DNA of 64,000 bases, taken from positions 3,379,001-3,443,000 of the forward strand of contig NZ_JIAL01000001.1 in the NCBI RefSeq assembly GCF_000688455.1. The letters are read 5' to 3'. Both the position numbers and the translations under genes were made by a program. Positions 53,622 to 63,661 of the stretch are shown here, piece by piece. The notes beneath the pieces were generated by a model, which saw nothing but the letters and a program-made list of their open reading frames with translations, did no database searches and was not told the DNA's origin. Position 1 is the first letter of the stretch; each line of letters opens with the position of its first letter. The DNA comes from Pseudacidobacterium ailaaui (lineage in GTDB: Bacteria > Acidobacteriota > Terriglobia > Terriglobales > Acidobacteriaceae).

Positions 53622-54284
53622 ATGGAATACTCTATGCTTACTTTTATGTCCCAGAATTTTTATATAGCCACCAGCAACCCGGGAAAGCTGCGCGATTTTG
53701 CTGTTGCGGCTGAGGTTTTTGGGGTTGCCATTGTTCCCTTACCGCGGCTGAAGAACATTCCTGCCCCAGAAGAACATGGAACGACGTTTGCTGAGAATGC
53801 CTGCCTCAAGGCCATTTACTATAGCCGTTCGTTCTGGAATCACCTGGTCATTGCTGACGACTCGGGTCTGGAAGTGGATGCACTGGGTGGGCTGCCGGGC
53901 GTCCGCTCGGCACGATATGCGGATGATGCAGGGTTTGGTGCTCCGGGGAGTACGGATGAACGCAACAATCTTTATCTGGTGAAACAGCTTGCTGCTTGTG
54001 CCGGTGAGAAATTGAGCGCACGTTACCGCTGCGTGATTGCTCTTGCACGCAATGGCGACGTTTTGCTGACAGCAGAAGGGACCGTGGAGGGAGAAATTCT
54101 ACTATCTCCGCGGGGCACCGGAGGCTTTGGCTACGACCCGCTCTTTTATCTGCCCGGCCTGGGCAAAACCATGGCAGAAATCGACCTGGCACAAAAGCAA
54201 AAGCTGAGCCATCGGGGAAATGCCCTTCGTTCCCTGCTTGAGCGGTATGCCGGTCCCGCCCGCGAGAAGGCTCAAAGACCTTAG
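53622..54284 (+). CDS. rdgB: Non-canonical purine NTP pyrophosphatase (RdgB/HAM1)
   Basis: A 220-residue housekeeping enzyme that hydrolyses dITP, XTP and ITP to keep them out of DNA. The family start IATSNPGKLRDF is followed by the catalytic VIADDSGLEVDALGGLPGVRSARYA (~84-108), GFGYDPLFYLPGLGKTMAEID and SHRGNAL. The start may be ATG 53622, 53634 or 53646; the last fits the family best but none has a good ribosome site. Confidence 0.95.
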   Translation: MEYSMLTFMSQNFYIATSNPGKLRDFAVAAEVFGVAIVPLPRLKNIPAPEEHGTTFAENACLKAIYYSRSFWNHLVIADDSGLEVDALGGLPGVRSARYADDAGFGAPGSTDERNNLYLVKQLAACAGEKLSARYRCVIALARNGDVLLTAEGTVEGEILLSPRGTGGFGYDPLFYLPGLGKTMAEIDLAQKQKLSHRGNALRSLLERYAGPAREKAQRP

Positions 54285-54317
54285 ACTTGTATTTCCTGGA
54301 AATCCTTTGACTCTTTC

Positions 54318-54347
54318 TTGACGATGGTTCTTACCAGCACCAATAAT
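54318..54347 (+). promoter_or_regulatory. Promoter of the sdhCAB operon
   Basis: TTGACG (54318-54323) and AATAAT (54342-54347) are separated by 18 bases, each one mismatch from consensus, placed about 110 bases before sdhC in a 172-base gap that contains no gene. Confidence 0.6.
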
Positions 54348-54456
54348 AAATAGTGACTTCTCTGAAAGATTCACCGGTACACAAACATCTCTACCTCAAC
54401 TCCTGCTTTCTGGAGACCAGGTTGCGGGAAATGAAACCAAAGGCTGGGAAGATCGA

Positions 54457-55149
54457 ATGAGCACTACAGCGGTCAGCCCGCGCGCGCTCCGCGTCGTGGG
54501 CTTCTGGGATTCAACGAACGGGAAGAAAGCGGTGATGGCCGTAACAGGGGCCATTCTGTTTCTTTTTGTGATAGGGCATCTGGCCGGAAACCTGCAAATC
54601 TACGAGGGACGCGCAAAATATAACGGTTACGCCCATTTTCTGCACACCATAGGTGAGGTGCTGTGGATGGTGCGCGTGGTGCTGATTGCCTCTGTTGTTT
54701 TGCATATCACCGCAACAGTGCAGCTTGCACTACGCAAAAAGCGGGCACGTCCGATTGGATATTCACGCAAGCAGGCCATTGCTTCCTCCTATGCTTCACG
54801 AACGATGTATTGGAGCGGTCCAATTCTTCTGGCTTTTGTGATCTTCCATCTGCTGCAATTTACGGCCGGATATATTCATCCCCAGTCACAGTTCATTGAG
54901 GGAGATGTTTACCATAATGTAATTGCCGGATTCAGCGTGTGGTGGGTCTCAGCCTGGTATATCTTTTCGATGGTTCTTCTCGGCATGCATCTACGCCACG
55001 GCATCTGGAGTATGTTCCAATCGGTAGGATTCAACCATCCGCGACATACTCCAATTTTGAAGTCGGCAGCACTGGCGATCGCCACTCTGATTGTTCTCGG
55101 TTATATCTCCATTCCGATTAGCGTTTTGCTGGGGTTTGTAAAAGAATGA
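54457..55149 (+). CDS. sdhC: Succinate dehydrogenase cytochrome b subunit
   Basis: A 230-residue membrane protein with five helices (for example [21 protein letters not shown] and [18 protein letters not shown]), carrying histidines in the helices that can ligate two hemes ([43 protein letters not shown]). A single large cytochrome b subunit before SdhA and SdhB is the B-type succinate:quinone oxidoreductase arrangement found in Bacillus and many Acidobacteria. It anchors the enzyme and passes electrons to quinone. Confidence 0.95.
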   Translation: MSTTAVSPRALRVVGFWDSTNGKKAVMAVTGAILFLFVIGHLAGNLQIYEGRAKYNGYAHFLHTIGEVLWMVRVVLIASVVLHITATVQLALRKKRARPIGYSRKQAIASSYASRTMYWSGPILLAFVIFHLLQFTAGYIHPQSQFIEGDVYHNVIAGFSVWWVSAWYIFSMVLLGMHLRHGIWSMFQSVGFNHPRHTPILKSAALAIATLIVLGYISIPISVLLGFVKE

Positions 55150-57059
55150 TACTCGACGGAAAAGTACCTTCTGGCCCGATAGAACAGGCCTGGGACAAGA
55201 CACGCTTCGAAATGAAGCTGGTCAACCCGGCAAACAAGCGCAAGCACACGGTGATTGTGGTGGGCTCTGGCCTTGCCGGAGCGTCAGCCGCAGCCACATT
55301 GGGCGAACTTGGATACAACATCAAGTGCTTTTGCTTTCAGGATTCACCTCGGCGCGCCCATTCGATTGCTGCTCAGGGCGGCATCAACGCTGCTAAGAAC
55401 TACCAGAATGACGGCGACAGTGTCTACCGCCTTTTCTACGACACGGTAAAAGGCGGAGATTTCCGCGCGCGCGAAGCCAATGTGTACCGCCTGGCACAGA
55501 TCAGCGTCAACATTATTGACCAGTGTGTAGCACAAGGGGTCCCCTTTGCTCGTGAGTACGGCGGTACGCTGACCAACCGGTCTTTTGGCGGCGCGCAGGT
55601 TTCTCGTACCTTTTACGCCCGTGGACAGACAGGCCAGCAGCTTCTGCTCGGAGCATACCAGGCGCTGGAGCGGCAGGTAAACGCAGGGACAGTGAAGATG
55701 TTTCCGCGCACCGAAATGCTGGACCTGATCGTCATTGACGGCAAGGCCCGCGGTATTGTCACGCGCAATCTGGTCACCGGCGCCATCGATATCCATCTTG
55801 CCGATGCAGTCATCCTTGCTTCTGGTGGATATGGAAACGTCTACTATCTTTCGACAAATGCGAAGGGCTCGAACGTAACCGCAAGCTGGCGAGCGCACAA
55901 GCGCGGGGCACTGTTTGCCAATCCCTGCTACACGCAGATTCACCCCACTTGTATTCCCGTCTCGGGCGACTATCAATCGAAGCTGACGCTGATGTCAGAG
56001 TCGCTGCGCAATGACGGACGTATCTGGGTACCGAAACAAAAGGGTGACAAGCGGCCTCCGAATCAGATTCCTGAAGACGAGCGCGACTACTATCTTGAGC
56101 GCCGTTATCCCAGCTTCGGCAATCTTGTCCCTCGCGACGTGGCCTCACGCAACGCAAAATATGTTTGCGACGAAGGCCGCGGCGTGGGCGAAACCGGACT
56201 TGGCGTTTACCTCGATTTTTCCGACGCCATCAAACGGCTAGGTGAGCAGAAGATCCGCGAGCGCTATGGGAACCTCTTCGACATGTATCAGCGCATTACA
56301 GATGAAGATCCCTACAAGGTCCCCATGCGCATCTATCCGGCCATCCACTATACGATGGGCGGGCTATGGGTGGATTACTACCTGCAAAGCACCATCCCCG
56401 GCCTCTTTGTGCTGGGTGAAGCAAACTTCTCAGACCACGGCGCAAACCGTCTGGGCGCAAGCGCGCTGATGCAAGGCCTTTCCGATGGGTACTTCATCAT
56501 TCCCTACACTCTGGGAAATTATCTGGCATCCACCAAGCTTGAAAAAGTCAGTGAATCTCATCCGGAAGCGCGCAATGCTGAAGCATGCGTGAAGATGACC
56601 ATTGAGAAGCTACTCTCCATCAAGGGCCGGCGCACAGTGGATTCCTTCCATCGAGAACTAGGCAAGATCATGTGGGACTACTGCGGTATGTCCCGCACTG
56701 CCGAGGGTCTTGAACATGCCATTCAGAAAATCCGCGAACTGCGTGAGGAGTACTGGCAGAACGTGAATGTCCCGGGCAGTGGGGATGACCTGAACCAGAG
56801 CTTGGAAAAGGCAGGTCGAGTCGCCGACTTTTTTGAGCTTGGCGAGCTGATGTGCATCGATGCGCGGCATAGAAACGAATCCTGCGGCGGCCATTTCCGC
56901 GAGGAATACCAGACTCCGGACGGAGAAGCACAGCGCGATGATGAACATTTTTCTTATGTTGCGGCCTGGGAATACCGTGGAGCCGGAAATCAGCCCGAAC
57001 TGCATAAGGAACCGCTGGAATTTCACTATGTCCACCCCAGCCAGAGGAGCTACAAGTAA
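55146..57059 (+). CDS. sdhA: Succinate dehydrogenase flavoprotein subunit
   Basis: A 637-residue FAD-linked subunit oxidising succinate to fumarate. FAD binding is shown by [19 protein letters not shown] (~37-55) and the covalent-FAD motif [17 protein letters not shown]; the active site includes HPTCI, RDVASR and [11 protein letters not shown]; near the end are [15 protein letters not shown] and a typical tail. It overlaps sdhC by ATGA, so the genes are translationally coupled. Confidence 0.97.
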   Translation: MILDGKVPSGPIEQAWDKTRFEMKLVNPANKRKHTVIVVGSGLAGASAAATLGELGYNIKCFCFQDSPRRAHSIAAQGGINAAKNYQNDGDSVYRLFYDTVKGGDFRAREANVYRLAQISVNIIDQCVAQGVPFAREYGGTLTNRSFGGAQVSRTFYARGQTGQQLLLGAYQALERQVNAGTVKMFPRTEMLDLIVIDGKARGIVTRNLVTGAIDIHLADAVILASGGYGNVYYLSTNAKGSNVTASWRAHKRGALFANPCYTQIHPTCIPVSGDYQSKLTLMSESLRNDGRIWVPKQKGDKRPPNQIPEDERDYYLERRYPSFGNLVPRDVASRNAKYVCDEGRGVGETGLGVYLDFSDAIKRLGEQKIRERYGNLFDMYQRITDEDPYKVPMRIYPAIHYTMGGLWVDYYLQSTIPGLFVLGEANFSDHGANRLGASALMQGLSDGYFIIPYTLGNYLASTKLEKVSESHPEARNAEACVKMTIEKLLSIKGRRTVDSFHRELGKIMWDYCGMSRTAEGLEHAIQKIRELREEYWQNVNVPGSGDDLNQSLEKAGRVADFFELGELMCIDARHRNESCGGHFREEYQTPDGEAQRDDEHFSYVAAWEYRGAGNQPELHKEPLEFHYVHPSQRSYK

Positions 57060-57887
57060 ATGAAATTAACGCTGAAAATCTGGCGTCAAAAGAACCCCAA
57101 AGAGGCCGGGAAATTCGTCAGCTACACGGTTGATAACGTGAATCCGGACATGTCGATGCTGGAATGTCTGGATGTGCTCAATGAGTCTCTGATTGAGCGT
57201 GGGGAAGAGCCTGTTGCCTTTGAACACGACTGCCGTGAGGGCATCTGCGGGTCCTGCGGGTTCATGATTAACGGCATTCCGCATGGTCCGCTGCCTGCTA
57301 CAACAGTCTGCCAGCTCACCATGCGTCACTTTAAGGACGGGCAGGAACTCGTGATCGAGCCGTGGCGTGCCGCTGCTTTTCCGCCGATCAAGGACCTGGT
57401 CGTAGACCGCCGCGCCTTTGACCGCATTATTGCGTCCGGCGGCTATATTTCGGTCAACACCGGCAATGCTCCGGATGCCAATTGCATCCCGGTGGGCAAG
57501 GACCTCGCAGACAAGGCGATGGATGCGGCCGCATGCATCGGATGCGGTGCCTGCGTGGCAGCATGTCCAAATGCCTCTGCTGCTCTGTTCACGGGCGCAA
57601 AGATTGCGCATCTGAGCATCCTGCCGCAGGGCAAACCAGAACGGGACCGCCGTGCCCTGAACATGGTGGCGCAGATGAATGCCGAAGGCTTTGGCGGATG
57701 CACCAATATCGGCGAATGCACCGGAGCATGTCCGAAGGAGATTCCGCTGGAAGTCATCGCAACCATGAACCGCGATTTTATCCGGGGAAGTTGGAGGGAG
57801 CGCGACAATGTCGTGCGGACGATTACTCCGATGACCGAATGGAGCACCGGTTCCAAACTGGACGTGGACCCACACGCAACCAGTTAG
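57060..57887 (+). CDS. sdhB: Succinate dehydrogenase iron-sulfur subunit
   Basis: A 275-residue electron-transfer subunit. An N-terminal plant-ferredoxin-like [2Fe-2S] site ([16 protein letters not shown], ~59-74) is followed by [18 protein letters not shown] and [19 protein letters not shown], which hold the [4Fe-4S] and [3Fe-4S] clusters. The ATG follows the sdhA stop with no gap, completing a sdhCAB operon. Confidence 0.97.
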   Translation: MKLTLKIWRQKNPKEAGKFVSYTVDNVNPDMSMLECLDVLNESLIERGEEPVAFEHDCREGICGSCGFMINGIPHGPLPATTVCQLTMRHFKDGQELVIEPWRAAAFPPIKDLVVDRRAFDRIIASGGYISVNTGNAPDANCIPVGKDLADKAMDAAACIGCGACVAACPNASAALFTGAKIAHLSILPQGKPERDRRALNMVAQMNAEGFGGCTNIGECTGACPKEIPLEVIATMNRDFIRGSWRERDNVVRTITPMTEWSTGSKLDVDPHATS

Positions 57888-57911
57888 TTAGTTTGAAAAA
57901 TTCAAAAGCAG

Positions 57912-57952
57912 ATAAGCAGGAACGAGGACTTGCTCTTTCCTGCTTATTTGCT
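57912..57952 (+). terminator. Terminator of the sdh operon
   Basis: ATAAGCAGGAA (57912-57922) pairs perfectly with TTCCTGCTTAT (57937-57947) and is followed by TTGCTTT; it lies 25 bases past the sdhB stop codon. The T run is short, but the eleven-base stem is strong. Confidence 0.65.
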
Positions 57953-58086
57953 TTGGTTCAACATCTCGTAGAAATAGACACTTCCGCCGGAATTTGATTG
58001 GCGCCAATCGATGATTCTCATCAGACCCGGGCCTCAGCTTGGGCTGCACGGTGAGTTTCATCTGGATGCGATAATCTGAAACCACT

Positions 58087-58638
58087 GTGGTTGGTTTGGA
58101 TCCCAAGCGGGTTTTCTGCACTACCTGGGTGCTTCTGGCCGGCCTTCCGGCCACTGGGAAAAGTACACTTGCGCATCGGCTGGCGGAGCAGCTTGAGCAG
58201 GCGGTCATTCTGGACAAAGACCGAGTGCGACAAGCGCTCTTTCCTGGCCCCATGACGGACTATTCTGACGAACAGAACTCGATCAGTATGAAGGCCATAC
58301 TGGAGGCGGCCCAGTATCTCACCCGGCAAAGACTGGCCCGATACATCTTCTTTGATGGACGAACTTTCAGCCGCTTCAAGCATATCGAAGAGGTGTGTAT
58401 GGCGGCCGAAGCCGTGGGGGCGCGATGGCGTATTCTGCACCTTTTCTGCACGGACCAGGTGGCAACCAGACGCCTACATTCTCCTGACCTGAAACATCCG
58501 GCCCGCAACCGTGACATGGCCCTCTATTACCGGCTTAAGGCTGCTTTTGAAACCATTCCTCACCCAAAGCTGGATCTAGACACTTCGGGCGGCATCGAAG
58601 ACCTATTGCCGGACGCGCTTGCTTACATTTCCATCTAA
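58087..58638 (+). CDS. P-loop kinase-like protein of unknown substrate
   Basis: A 183-residue P-loop protein: LAGLPATGKSTLAHRLAEQL (Walker A, ~18-37), LDKDRVRQALFP and a DGRTF motif in RYIFFDGRTFSRF (~86-98), followed by a lid-like RRLHSPD...RNRDM. This is the arrangement of small kinases related to zeta-toxin, gluconate and APS kinases, which phosphorylate a small molecule. Substrate cannot be named. It lies 26 bases before polyphosphate glucokinase, so a sugar-related kinase is possible. Start is GTG 58087, with no clear ribosome site. Confidence 0.7.
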   Translation: MVGLDPKRVFCTTWVLLAGLPATGKSTLAHRLAEQLEQAVILDKDRVRQALFPGPMTDYSDEQNSISMKAILEAAQYLTRQRLARYIFFDGRTFSRFKHIEEVCMAAEAVGARWRILHLFCTDQVATRRLHSPDLKHPARNRDMALYYRLKAAFETIPHPKLDLDTSGGIEDLLPDALAYISI

Positions 58639-58664
58639 GGACGTAGGATGTATATTCCTTTCTT

Positions 58665-59375
58665 ATGCCCAAAAAGAATGCTCTGAATACGCTCTGCATT
58701 GATATCGGAGGCACCGGATTAAAAATCATGGTGCTGGATAAAAACGGAAATCCGCTGACCGAACGTCTGCGAATACCTACACCAGCAGATCCCACACCAG
58801 CGAAGGTGATTGCTGCATTAGACCGATTAAAGAAAAAGGCGCCTGAATTTGACCGGGTGGCGGTGGGCTTCCCTGGAGTCGTCAAACTTGGTGTTCTTTA
58901 TACGGCCGCGAACCTGCATCCGAAGTGGGTTGGATTTAACCTGCAGGCCGAACTGGAAAAGCGGTGGAAAAAGCCGGTGCGTGTGGCCAATGATGCCGCT
59001 GTCCAGGGATATGCTGCCATTCGCGGCCAGGGCGTGGAGATGATTCTTACTCTTGGAACGGGTCTTGGATCTGCACTGTATACAGATGGACATCTTTGCC
59101 CGGGGCTGGAGCTGGCCCATCATCCGTGGATGAAAGGCAAGACCTATGAGGACTATCTGGGCAAGCGCGGCTTGAAAAAGCATGGCCATAAGCGCTGGAA
59201 CAAGTTGCTGGCAAAGGCCATCCAGCAAACATCAGCAACCTTTAACTGGGACCACCTTTACATTGGCGGTGGCAACGCAAAATTGATCAACTTTCCACTG
59301 GGGGAGAACATTGAGGTAGTCTCCAATGAAGATGGCTTGCTTGGTGGTGTTGCCCTATGGAAACACAATGCTTAA
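58665..59375 (+). CDS. ppgK: Polyphosphate glucokinase (ROK family)
   Basis: A 236-residue sugar kinase phosphorylating glucose with inorganic polyphosphate, often also with ATP. The phosphate-binding CIDIGGTGLKIMVLDKNG (~12-29), VAVGFPGVVKLG, ANDAAVQGYAA with the catalytic aspartate, LTLGTGLGSALYTDG and ELAHHPW are hallmarks that separate PpgK from ATP-only ROK glucokinases. No zinc cluster is present, as usual in this subgroup. Confidence 0.92.
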   Translation: MPKKNALNTLCIDIGGTGLKIMVLDKNGNPLTERLRIPTPADPTPAKVIAALDRLKKKAPEFDRVAVGFPGVVKLGVLYTAANLHPKWVGFNLQAELEKRWKKPVRVANDAAVQGYAAIRGQGVEMILTLGTGLGSALYTDGHLCPGLELAHHPWMKGKTYEDYLGKRGLKKHGHKRWNKLLAKAIQQTSATFNWDHLYIGGGNAKLINFPLGENIEVVSNEDGLLGGVALWKHNA

Positions 59376-59423
59376 GCTGGCTTTCCTTAGTGGACTGTCT
59401 TAGCATGACTTTAGCAGGAAACC

Positions 59424-61334
59424 ATGCCAAGTCGCTTGCAAGACCTATTTCAGAACCGCACCGTGCTCTTTGATGGGGCCATGGGCACCATGCTTTACTC
59501 GCGCGGAATTTTCATCAACCGCTGTTATGACGAGCTGAATCTTTCACAGCCTGAACTTGTCCGCTCCATTCATGATGAGTATCTGCAGGCCGGCGCAGAG
59601 ATTATCGAGACCAATACCTTCGGTGCAAATCGCTTCCGACTTGCGCGCTATGGTCTGCAAGACCAGGTAACAGCCATCAATCAGGCTGGCGTCCGTATTG
59701 CGCGGCAGGCGGTCCATCAATTGAAAGACAAACAGGCAGGGACGGCTTGGGTGGCAGGCTCTGTAGGGCCCCTGGGCGTACATCTGGAGCCATTGGGGAA
59801 AACGTCCCTGGAAGAGGCCCGCCTCGCATTTGCTGAACAGGTCCGCGCCTTGGCCGCCGGAGGTCCCGGCATTGGCGCAGATCTGATCGTGATTGAGACC
59901 ATGCCTGCGCTCAATGAAGCCGAACAGGCAATTCTTGCCGCACGAGAAGCCGCTCCGCACCTGCCCGTGATGGCGCTCGTCACAGTGGACGAGGAAGCAC
60001 ATTGCCTGGACGGTGCAACCGCAGAAGCGGCGGCCAGCAAATTAAGCATGTGGGGCGCCGATGCGATTGGGGTAAATTGCAGCACCGGACCCGCCACTGT
60101 GCTGACGGCGATTGAATGTATGGCTGCGGAAAGTGATCTCCCACTGGTGGTCATGCCCAATGCAGGGATGCCGCGTGCAGTGGATGGGCGAAATATTTAT
60201 CTGTGCTCGCCAGAGTACATGGCCAGCTTTGCCCGCAAGTTCCTCAAGGCAGGCGTGCAATTTATTGGCGGATGCTGCGGTACCACCCCTAATCACACCC
60301 GTGCAATGAAATCAGCCATGCGTGCAGTGGATGCACAGAAATCGTCCCATGCACATCCGTCGCGCGCCCCCATTGTGACGGAAACACCTCCTCCGCCTCT
60401 TGCTGATCGCTCACGGGTAGGCAGGCTGATCCACGAGGGAAAATTTGTCACAATGGTCGAGATTGTCCCCCCCAAGGGGATTGACTGCTCAAAGGAGCTG
60501 GCTGGTGCCTCTTTGCTGGCCGATCTGGGTGTCGATGTCATCAATGTGCCGGATTCCCCCCGGGCCTCAGCACGCATGAGCGCGCAGAGCCTGTGCATCC
60601 AGATCCAGCAGAAAGTCGGAATTGAAACAATCTTGCACTACACATGCCGTGACCGGAATGTGCTCAGCATCCAGAGCGATCTGCTGGGCGCCGCATCCAT
60701 TGGCCTGAAAAATATTCTCTGCCTGACCGGTGATCCGCCCAAGCTGGGCAATTATCCGGATGCTACTGCCGTCTTCGACGTGGATGCAATTGGTCTGGTC
60801 AACATTGTCCGGCGTCTTAACCATGGTCTTGATATTGGGGGAAATCCAATTGGGGCATCCACTGGATTCACAATCGCCTGCGCAGCCAATCCTGGTGTTC
60901 CGGATATTGAAAATGAAGTCCGGCGCTTTGCGTATAAGGTAGAAGCAGGCGCAGAATATGCTATTACCCAGCCAGTATTTGATTTAAGCGTGTTGGAGGC
61001 TTTCCTGAGGCGGATCGAGGAGTTCCGCATTCCAGTGATTGCGGGCATCTGGCCACTCACAAGTCTGCGCAATGCAGAATTTATGAAGAATGACCTGAGG
61101 GTCTCGGTCCCGGATTCGGTTATGCTGCGAATGCAGGCGGCACCGACTCCGGAAGCAGCGCGGGCAGAGGGAATTCTGATTGCACAGGAAATGCTCGAAG
61201 CAGCGCGCCCCATGGTACAGGGCGTCCAGGTAAGTGCGCCTTTCGGACGCTATGCCTCCGCCGCTGAGGTACTGGCGAGAGTGTTGCCAGGGGCAAGACA
61301 ACCAGAAGAAGGAGCTAGCGTTGGCCAGCTTTGA
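59424..61334 (+). CDS. Bifunctional homocysteine S-methyltransferase / methylenetetrahydrofolate reductase
   Basis: A 636-residue fusion. The first ~310 residues are a homocysteine methyltransferase barrel (LFDGAMGTMLYSRG, ETNTFGANRFRL) with the zinc cysteines in GVNCSTGP (~217) and GGCCGTTPNHTRA (~282-292). Residues ~345-620 are a MetF-like reductase barrel (MVEIVPPKGIDCS, NVPDSPRASARMSAQ, LCLTGDPPKLG, EAGAEYAITQPVFD). The fusion supplies methyl groups for methionine; B. subtilis YitJ has the same layout. AGGA precedes the ATG. The 3' end overlaps xseB. Confidence 0.93.
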   Translation: MPSRLQDLFQNRTVLFDGAMGTMLYSRGIFINRCYDELNLSQPELVRSIHDEYLQAGAEIIETNTFGANRFRLARYGLQDQVTAINQAGVRIARQAVHQLKDKQAGTAWVAGSVGPLGVHLEPLGKTSLEEARLAFAEQVRALAAGGPGIGADLIVIETMPALNEAEQAILAAREAAPHLPVMALVTVDEEAHCLDGATAEAAASKLSMWGADAIGVNCSTGPATVLTAIECMAAESDLPLVVMPNAGMPRAVDGRNIYLCSPEYMASFARKFLKAGVQFIGGCCGTTPNHTRAMKSAMRAVDAQKSSHAHPSRAPIVTETPPPPLADRSRVGRLIHEGKFVTMVEIVPPKGIDCSKELAGASLLADLGVDVINVPDSPRASARMSAQSLCIQIQQKVGIETILHYTCRDRNVLSIQSDLLGAASIGLKNILCLTGDPPKLGNYPDATAVFDVDAIGLVNIVRRLNHGLDIGGNPIGASTGFTIACAANPGVPDIENEVRRFAYKVEAGAEYAITQPVFDLSVLEAFLRRIEEFRIPVIAGIWPLTSLRNAEFMKNDLRVSVPDSVMLRMQAAPTPEAARAEGILIAQEMLEAARPMVQGVQVSAPFGRYASAAEVLARVLPGARQPEEGASVGQL

Positions 61335-61578
61335 AGAATCTCTAAAGCGCCTGGAAAAGATTGTAGAGCAACTGGAACACGGCGATTTACCACTTGAAAC
61401 ATCTATTCAGTTGTTTGAGGAAGGCACACGCCTTTCCATGGAGTGCAAAAACCTTCTTGATAAGGCCGAGGGCAGAGTACAGATTCTGATCAAGCATCGA
61501 GACGGTACGATGAAGGCAGAATCTTATCCTCCAGGAAAATCTGAAGAAAGCCAGACCGACAGAACTACTGAGGAATAA
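61321..61578 (+). CDS. xseB: Exodeoxyribonuclease VII small subunit
   Basis: An 85-residue helical protein: FEESLKRLEKIVEQLEHGDLPLETSIQLFEEGTRLSMECKNLLDKAEGRVQIL is the near-complete XseB signature. The TTG at 61321 follows GAAGGAG by six bases and gives the family's normal start; the frame upstream lies within the preceding gene, which it overlaps by 14 bases. The large subunit XseA is not in the window. Confidence 0.93.
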   Translation: MASFEESLKRLEKIVEQLEHGDLPLETSIQLFEEGTRLSMECKNLLDKAEGRVQILIKHRDGTMKAESYPPGKSEESQTDRTTEE

Positions 61579-61581
61579 GCA

Positions 61582-62232
61582 TCACTTTTTGCAGACCTGC
61601 GCCCAGGTTTCGCTGACGAACACCACATCTAGAAAACGCGGCCCATGGACGCCTCGAATGCGTGTCATCTCAATGTCAGCTGTGGCAGAAGGACCAGAGA
61701 CAAAAGTAAGCGGCTCCATAGCCAGGGGCTGTAGCCGCGCAAAGGCCTCCGGAACTGTTTCAACAATCTGGTGATCGCACACCACGCATAGCAGACGGTC
61801 GGGCAGAAGCGTAAGTCTGCGCGCACCCACGATCACGATGGTGCCTGTATGCGCGATTGCAACTTCACATCCGCAGATCGCCCCTTCAGCAAGATTCAAT
61901 TCTTCTGCAGTAGCGTCAGCTTCGGGCTGCCAGCGAAATCCTTCCGGCAGAAGCTTTTGAGGAAATCGATCAGCAACTACGGCCGATTTCTGATGGTTGC
62001 GAAGCAGGACTTCAGCAAGAGCGGACGGAAGCGTATCCGGCGTGGCTGCTGTGACACGCGCATCATATTCATGAAGTCGTTCGATAAAAGTCTTCCAAAT
62101 CGCTTCCCTGCCCATGCAAGCCGTCTGTTGATATGCACGCTCCAGAGAAGCATAGTCAGATGTAGGCAGATCAGCATTGCTCCGCCGAATGCGATTAAAA
62201 ATCGTTTCGCGTGCCGTGTTGGTCTCATTCAT
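61582..62232 (-). CDS. lutC: Lactate-utilisation protein LutC (LUD domain)
   Basis: A 216-residue LUD-domain protein, third gene of a lutABC set that oxidises L-lactate to pyruvate. Blocks GAICGCEVAIAHTGTIVIVGARRLTLLPDRLLCVV and GPSATADIEMTRIRGVHGPR are characteristic of LutC/YkgG. ATG 62232 follows AGGAGAAG; it overlaps lutB by eight bases. The longer frame to 62292 is rejected. Confidence 0.93.
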   Translation of the reverse strand: MNETNTARETIFNRIRRSNADLPTSDYASLERAYQQTACMGREAIWKTFIERLHEYDARVTAATPDTLPSALAEVLLRNHQKSAVVADRFPQKLLPEGFRWQPEADATAEELNLAEGAICGCEVAIAHTGTIVIVGARRLTLLPDRLLCVVCDHQIVETVPEAFARLQPLAMEPLTFVSGPSATADIEMTRIRGVHGPRFLDVVFVSETWAQVCKK

Positions 62233-63661
62233 GATTTTTCTTCTCCTGGCGCGTTTTCCACCAACTACGGAATGTCTGCTCCGGCATCGCACGCAGGTCG
62301 CGCACAGTGGTCCAGTTCCCTAGCATTCCTGGGAGATGCCTCACCCACCCGTGAGAAACAAAAGGTCTCTGCCCGAGGCGCCCAAGGCGCTGTGCAGCCT
62401 CAAATCTGCGGTGGTTCATGAAAACTTGGGCCATGGCCTTCATACCAAGGGCTTCGAGAGACGCACTGCTCTGCTGCTCACGAACAACCCGCCCACGCAG
62501 ATGAATCAACACCTCAGGGATATTGATCTTTACCGGACAGACTTCATAGCAAGCTCCACACAAAGAGGATGCATATGGCAGCGTCTGCGCATGCTGCATA
62601 TTAAAAAGCTGCGGCGTGAGAATGGCCCCGATGGGCCCGGCATAAATCGACCCATAGGCAAGACCGCTGGTCTGCCGGTAAACCGGACAGGCATTCTGGC
62701 AAGCCCCGCAGCGAATGCAGCGCAGGGTCTGGCGCGATTCTCGATCCGCCAGGATACGCGTGCGACCATTGTCCAGAAGAATAATGTGGAAATTTTGCGG
62801 GCCTTCTCCTTTGTGCACGCCTGTCCATAAAGAGTTGTACGGGTTCATCCGCTCTCCTGTTGCCGATCGCGGCAACAGTTGCAGAAAGACCTCCAAGTCA
62901 CGGAATGTGGGAATGACTTTTTCAATGCCAGCAATCGTGATGAGAGTTTCTGGCAGCGTAAGACACATGCGGCCATTGCCCTCAGATTCAACGACACACA
63001 CGCCTCCGGTTTCTGCGATGAGGTAGTTTGCGCCACTGAAACCGATTTTTACTTTCAGAAATTTTTCGCGCAAATACTGTCGCGCTGCAGCCGTTAAGTC
63101 TTCTGGGCGGTCGCCAAGCTCTTTTAGCTGCATTGCCTGCATAAAGATCTCGCGCACCTGCTGACGGTTCTTATGCAGCGCTGGCACAACAATGTGCGAA
63201 GGCTTGTCATGCCCAAGCTGGATGATCATATCAGCAAGATCGGTCTCATGCGCATGTATGCCGCTTGCCTCCAGTGCGCGGTTCAGGCCGATCTCGTCTG
63301 AGGTCATTGTTTTGACCTTGATGATCTCGCTACCGCCGGCCTGCTTCACGACGTCTAGAATAATGCGATTGGCCTCGTCCGCATCTGCTGCCCAGTGGAC
63401 ATGACCTCCAGCTGCAGTGCAGTTTTTCTCGAATTGTTCCAGGTAACGGTCAAGATGACGCAGAGTGTGCTCTTTAATGGCGCTGGCCGAAGTACGCAAC
63501 TGCTGCCAGTCCGGCTGCTCGCTCACAACCACAGCACGCTTTCGAGTAATGACGTTGGTCGCATGACGCACATTTTTGCGAAGCTGTGAATCATCGAGCA
63601 GAGGAAGCGCAGCTTTCTGAAACGGCAGTGCTTCAGCGGCCTGGCCAACGCGGATGGTCAT
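62225..63661 (-). CDS. lutB: Lactate-utilisation iron-sulfur protein LutB
   Basis: A 478-residue protein combining a LUD-type N-terminal domain (VKTMTSDEIGLNRALEASGI, FSGANYLIAETGGVCVVESEGN) with two [4Fe-4S] ferredoxin motifs, CIRCGACQNACP (~305-316) and CGACYEVCP (~355-363). LutB is the electron-transfer part of the LutABC lactate dehydrogenase. ATG 63661 starts the family similarity, overlaps the lutA stop by ATGA, and the 40 upstream residues of the open frame are rejected. Confidence 0.95.
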   Translation of the reverse strand: MTIRVGQAAEALPFQKAALPLLDDSQLRKNVRHATNVITRKRAVVVSEQPDWQQLRTSASAIKEHTLRHLDRYLEQFEKNCTAAGGHVHWAADADEANRIILDVVKQAGGSEIIKVKTMTSDEIGLNRALEASGIHAHETDLADMIIQLGHDKPSHIVVPALHKNRQQVREIFMQAMQLKELGDRPEDLTAAARQYLREKFLKVKIGFSGANYLIAETGGVCVVESEGNGRMCLTLPETLITIAGIEKVIPTFRDLEVFLQLLPRSATGERMNPYNSLWTGVHKGEGPQNFHIILLDNGRTRILADRESRQTLRCIRCGACQNACPVYRQTSGLAYGSIYAGPIGAILTPQLFNMQHAQTLPYASSLCGACYEVCPVKINIPEVLIHLRGRVVREQQSSASLEALGMKAMAQVFMNHRRFEAAQRLGRLGQRPFVSHGWVRHLPGMLGNWTTVRDLRAMPEQTFRSWWKTRQEKKNHE

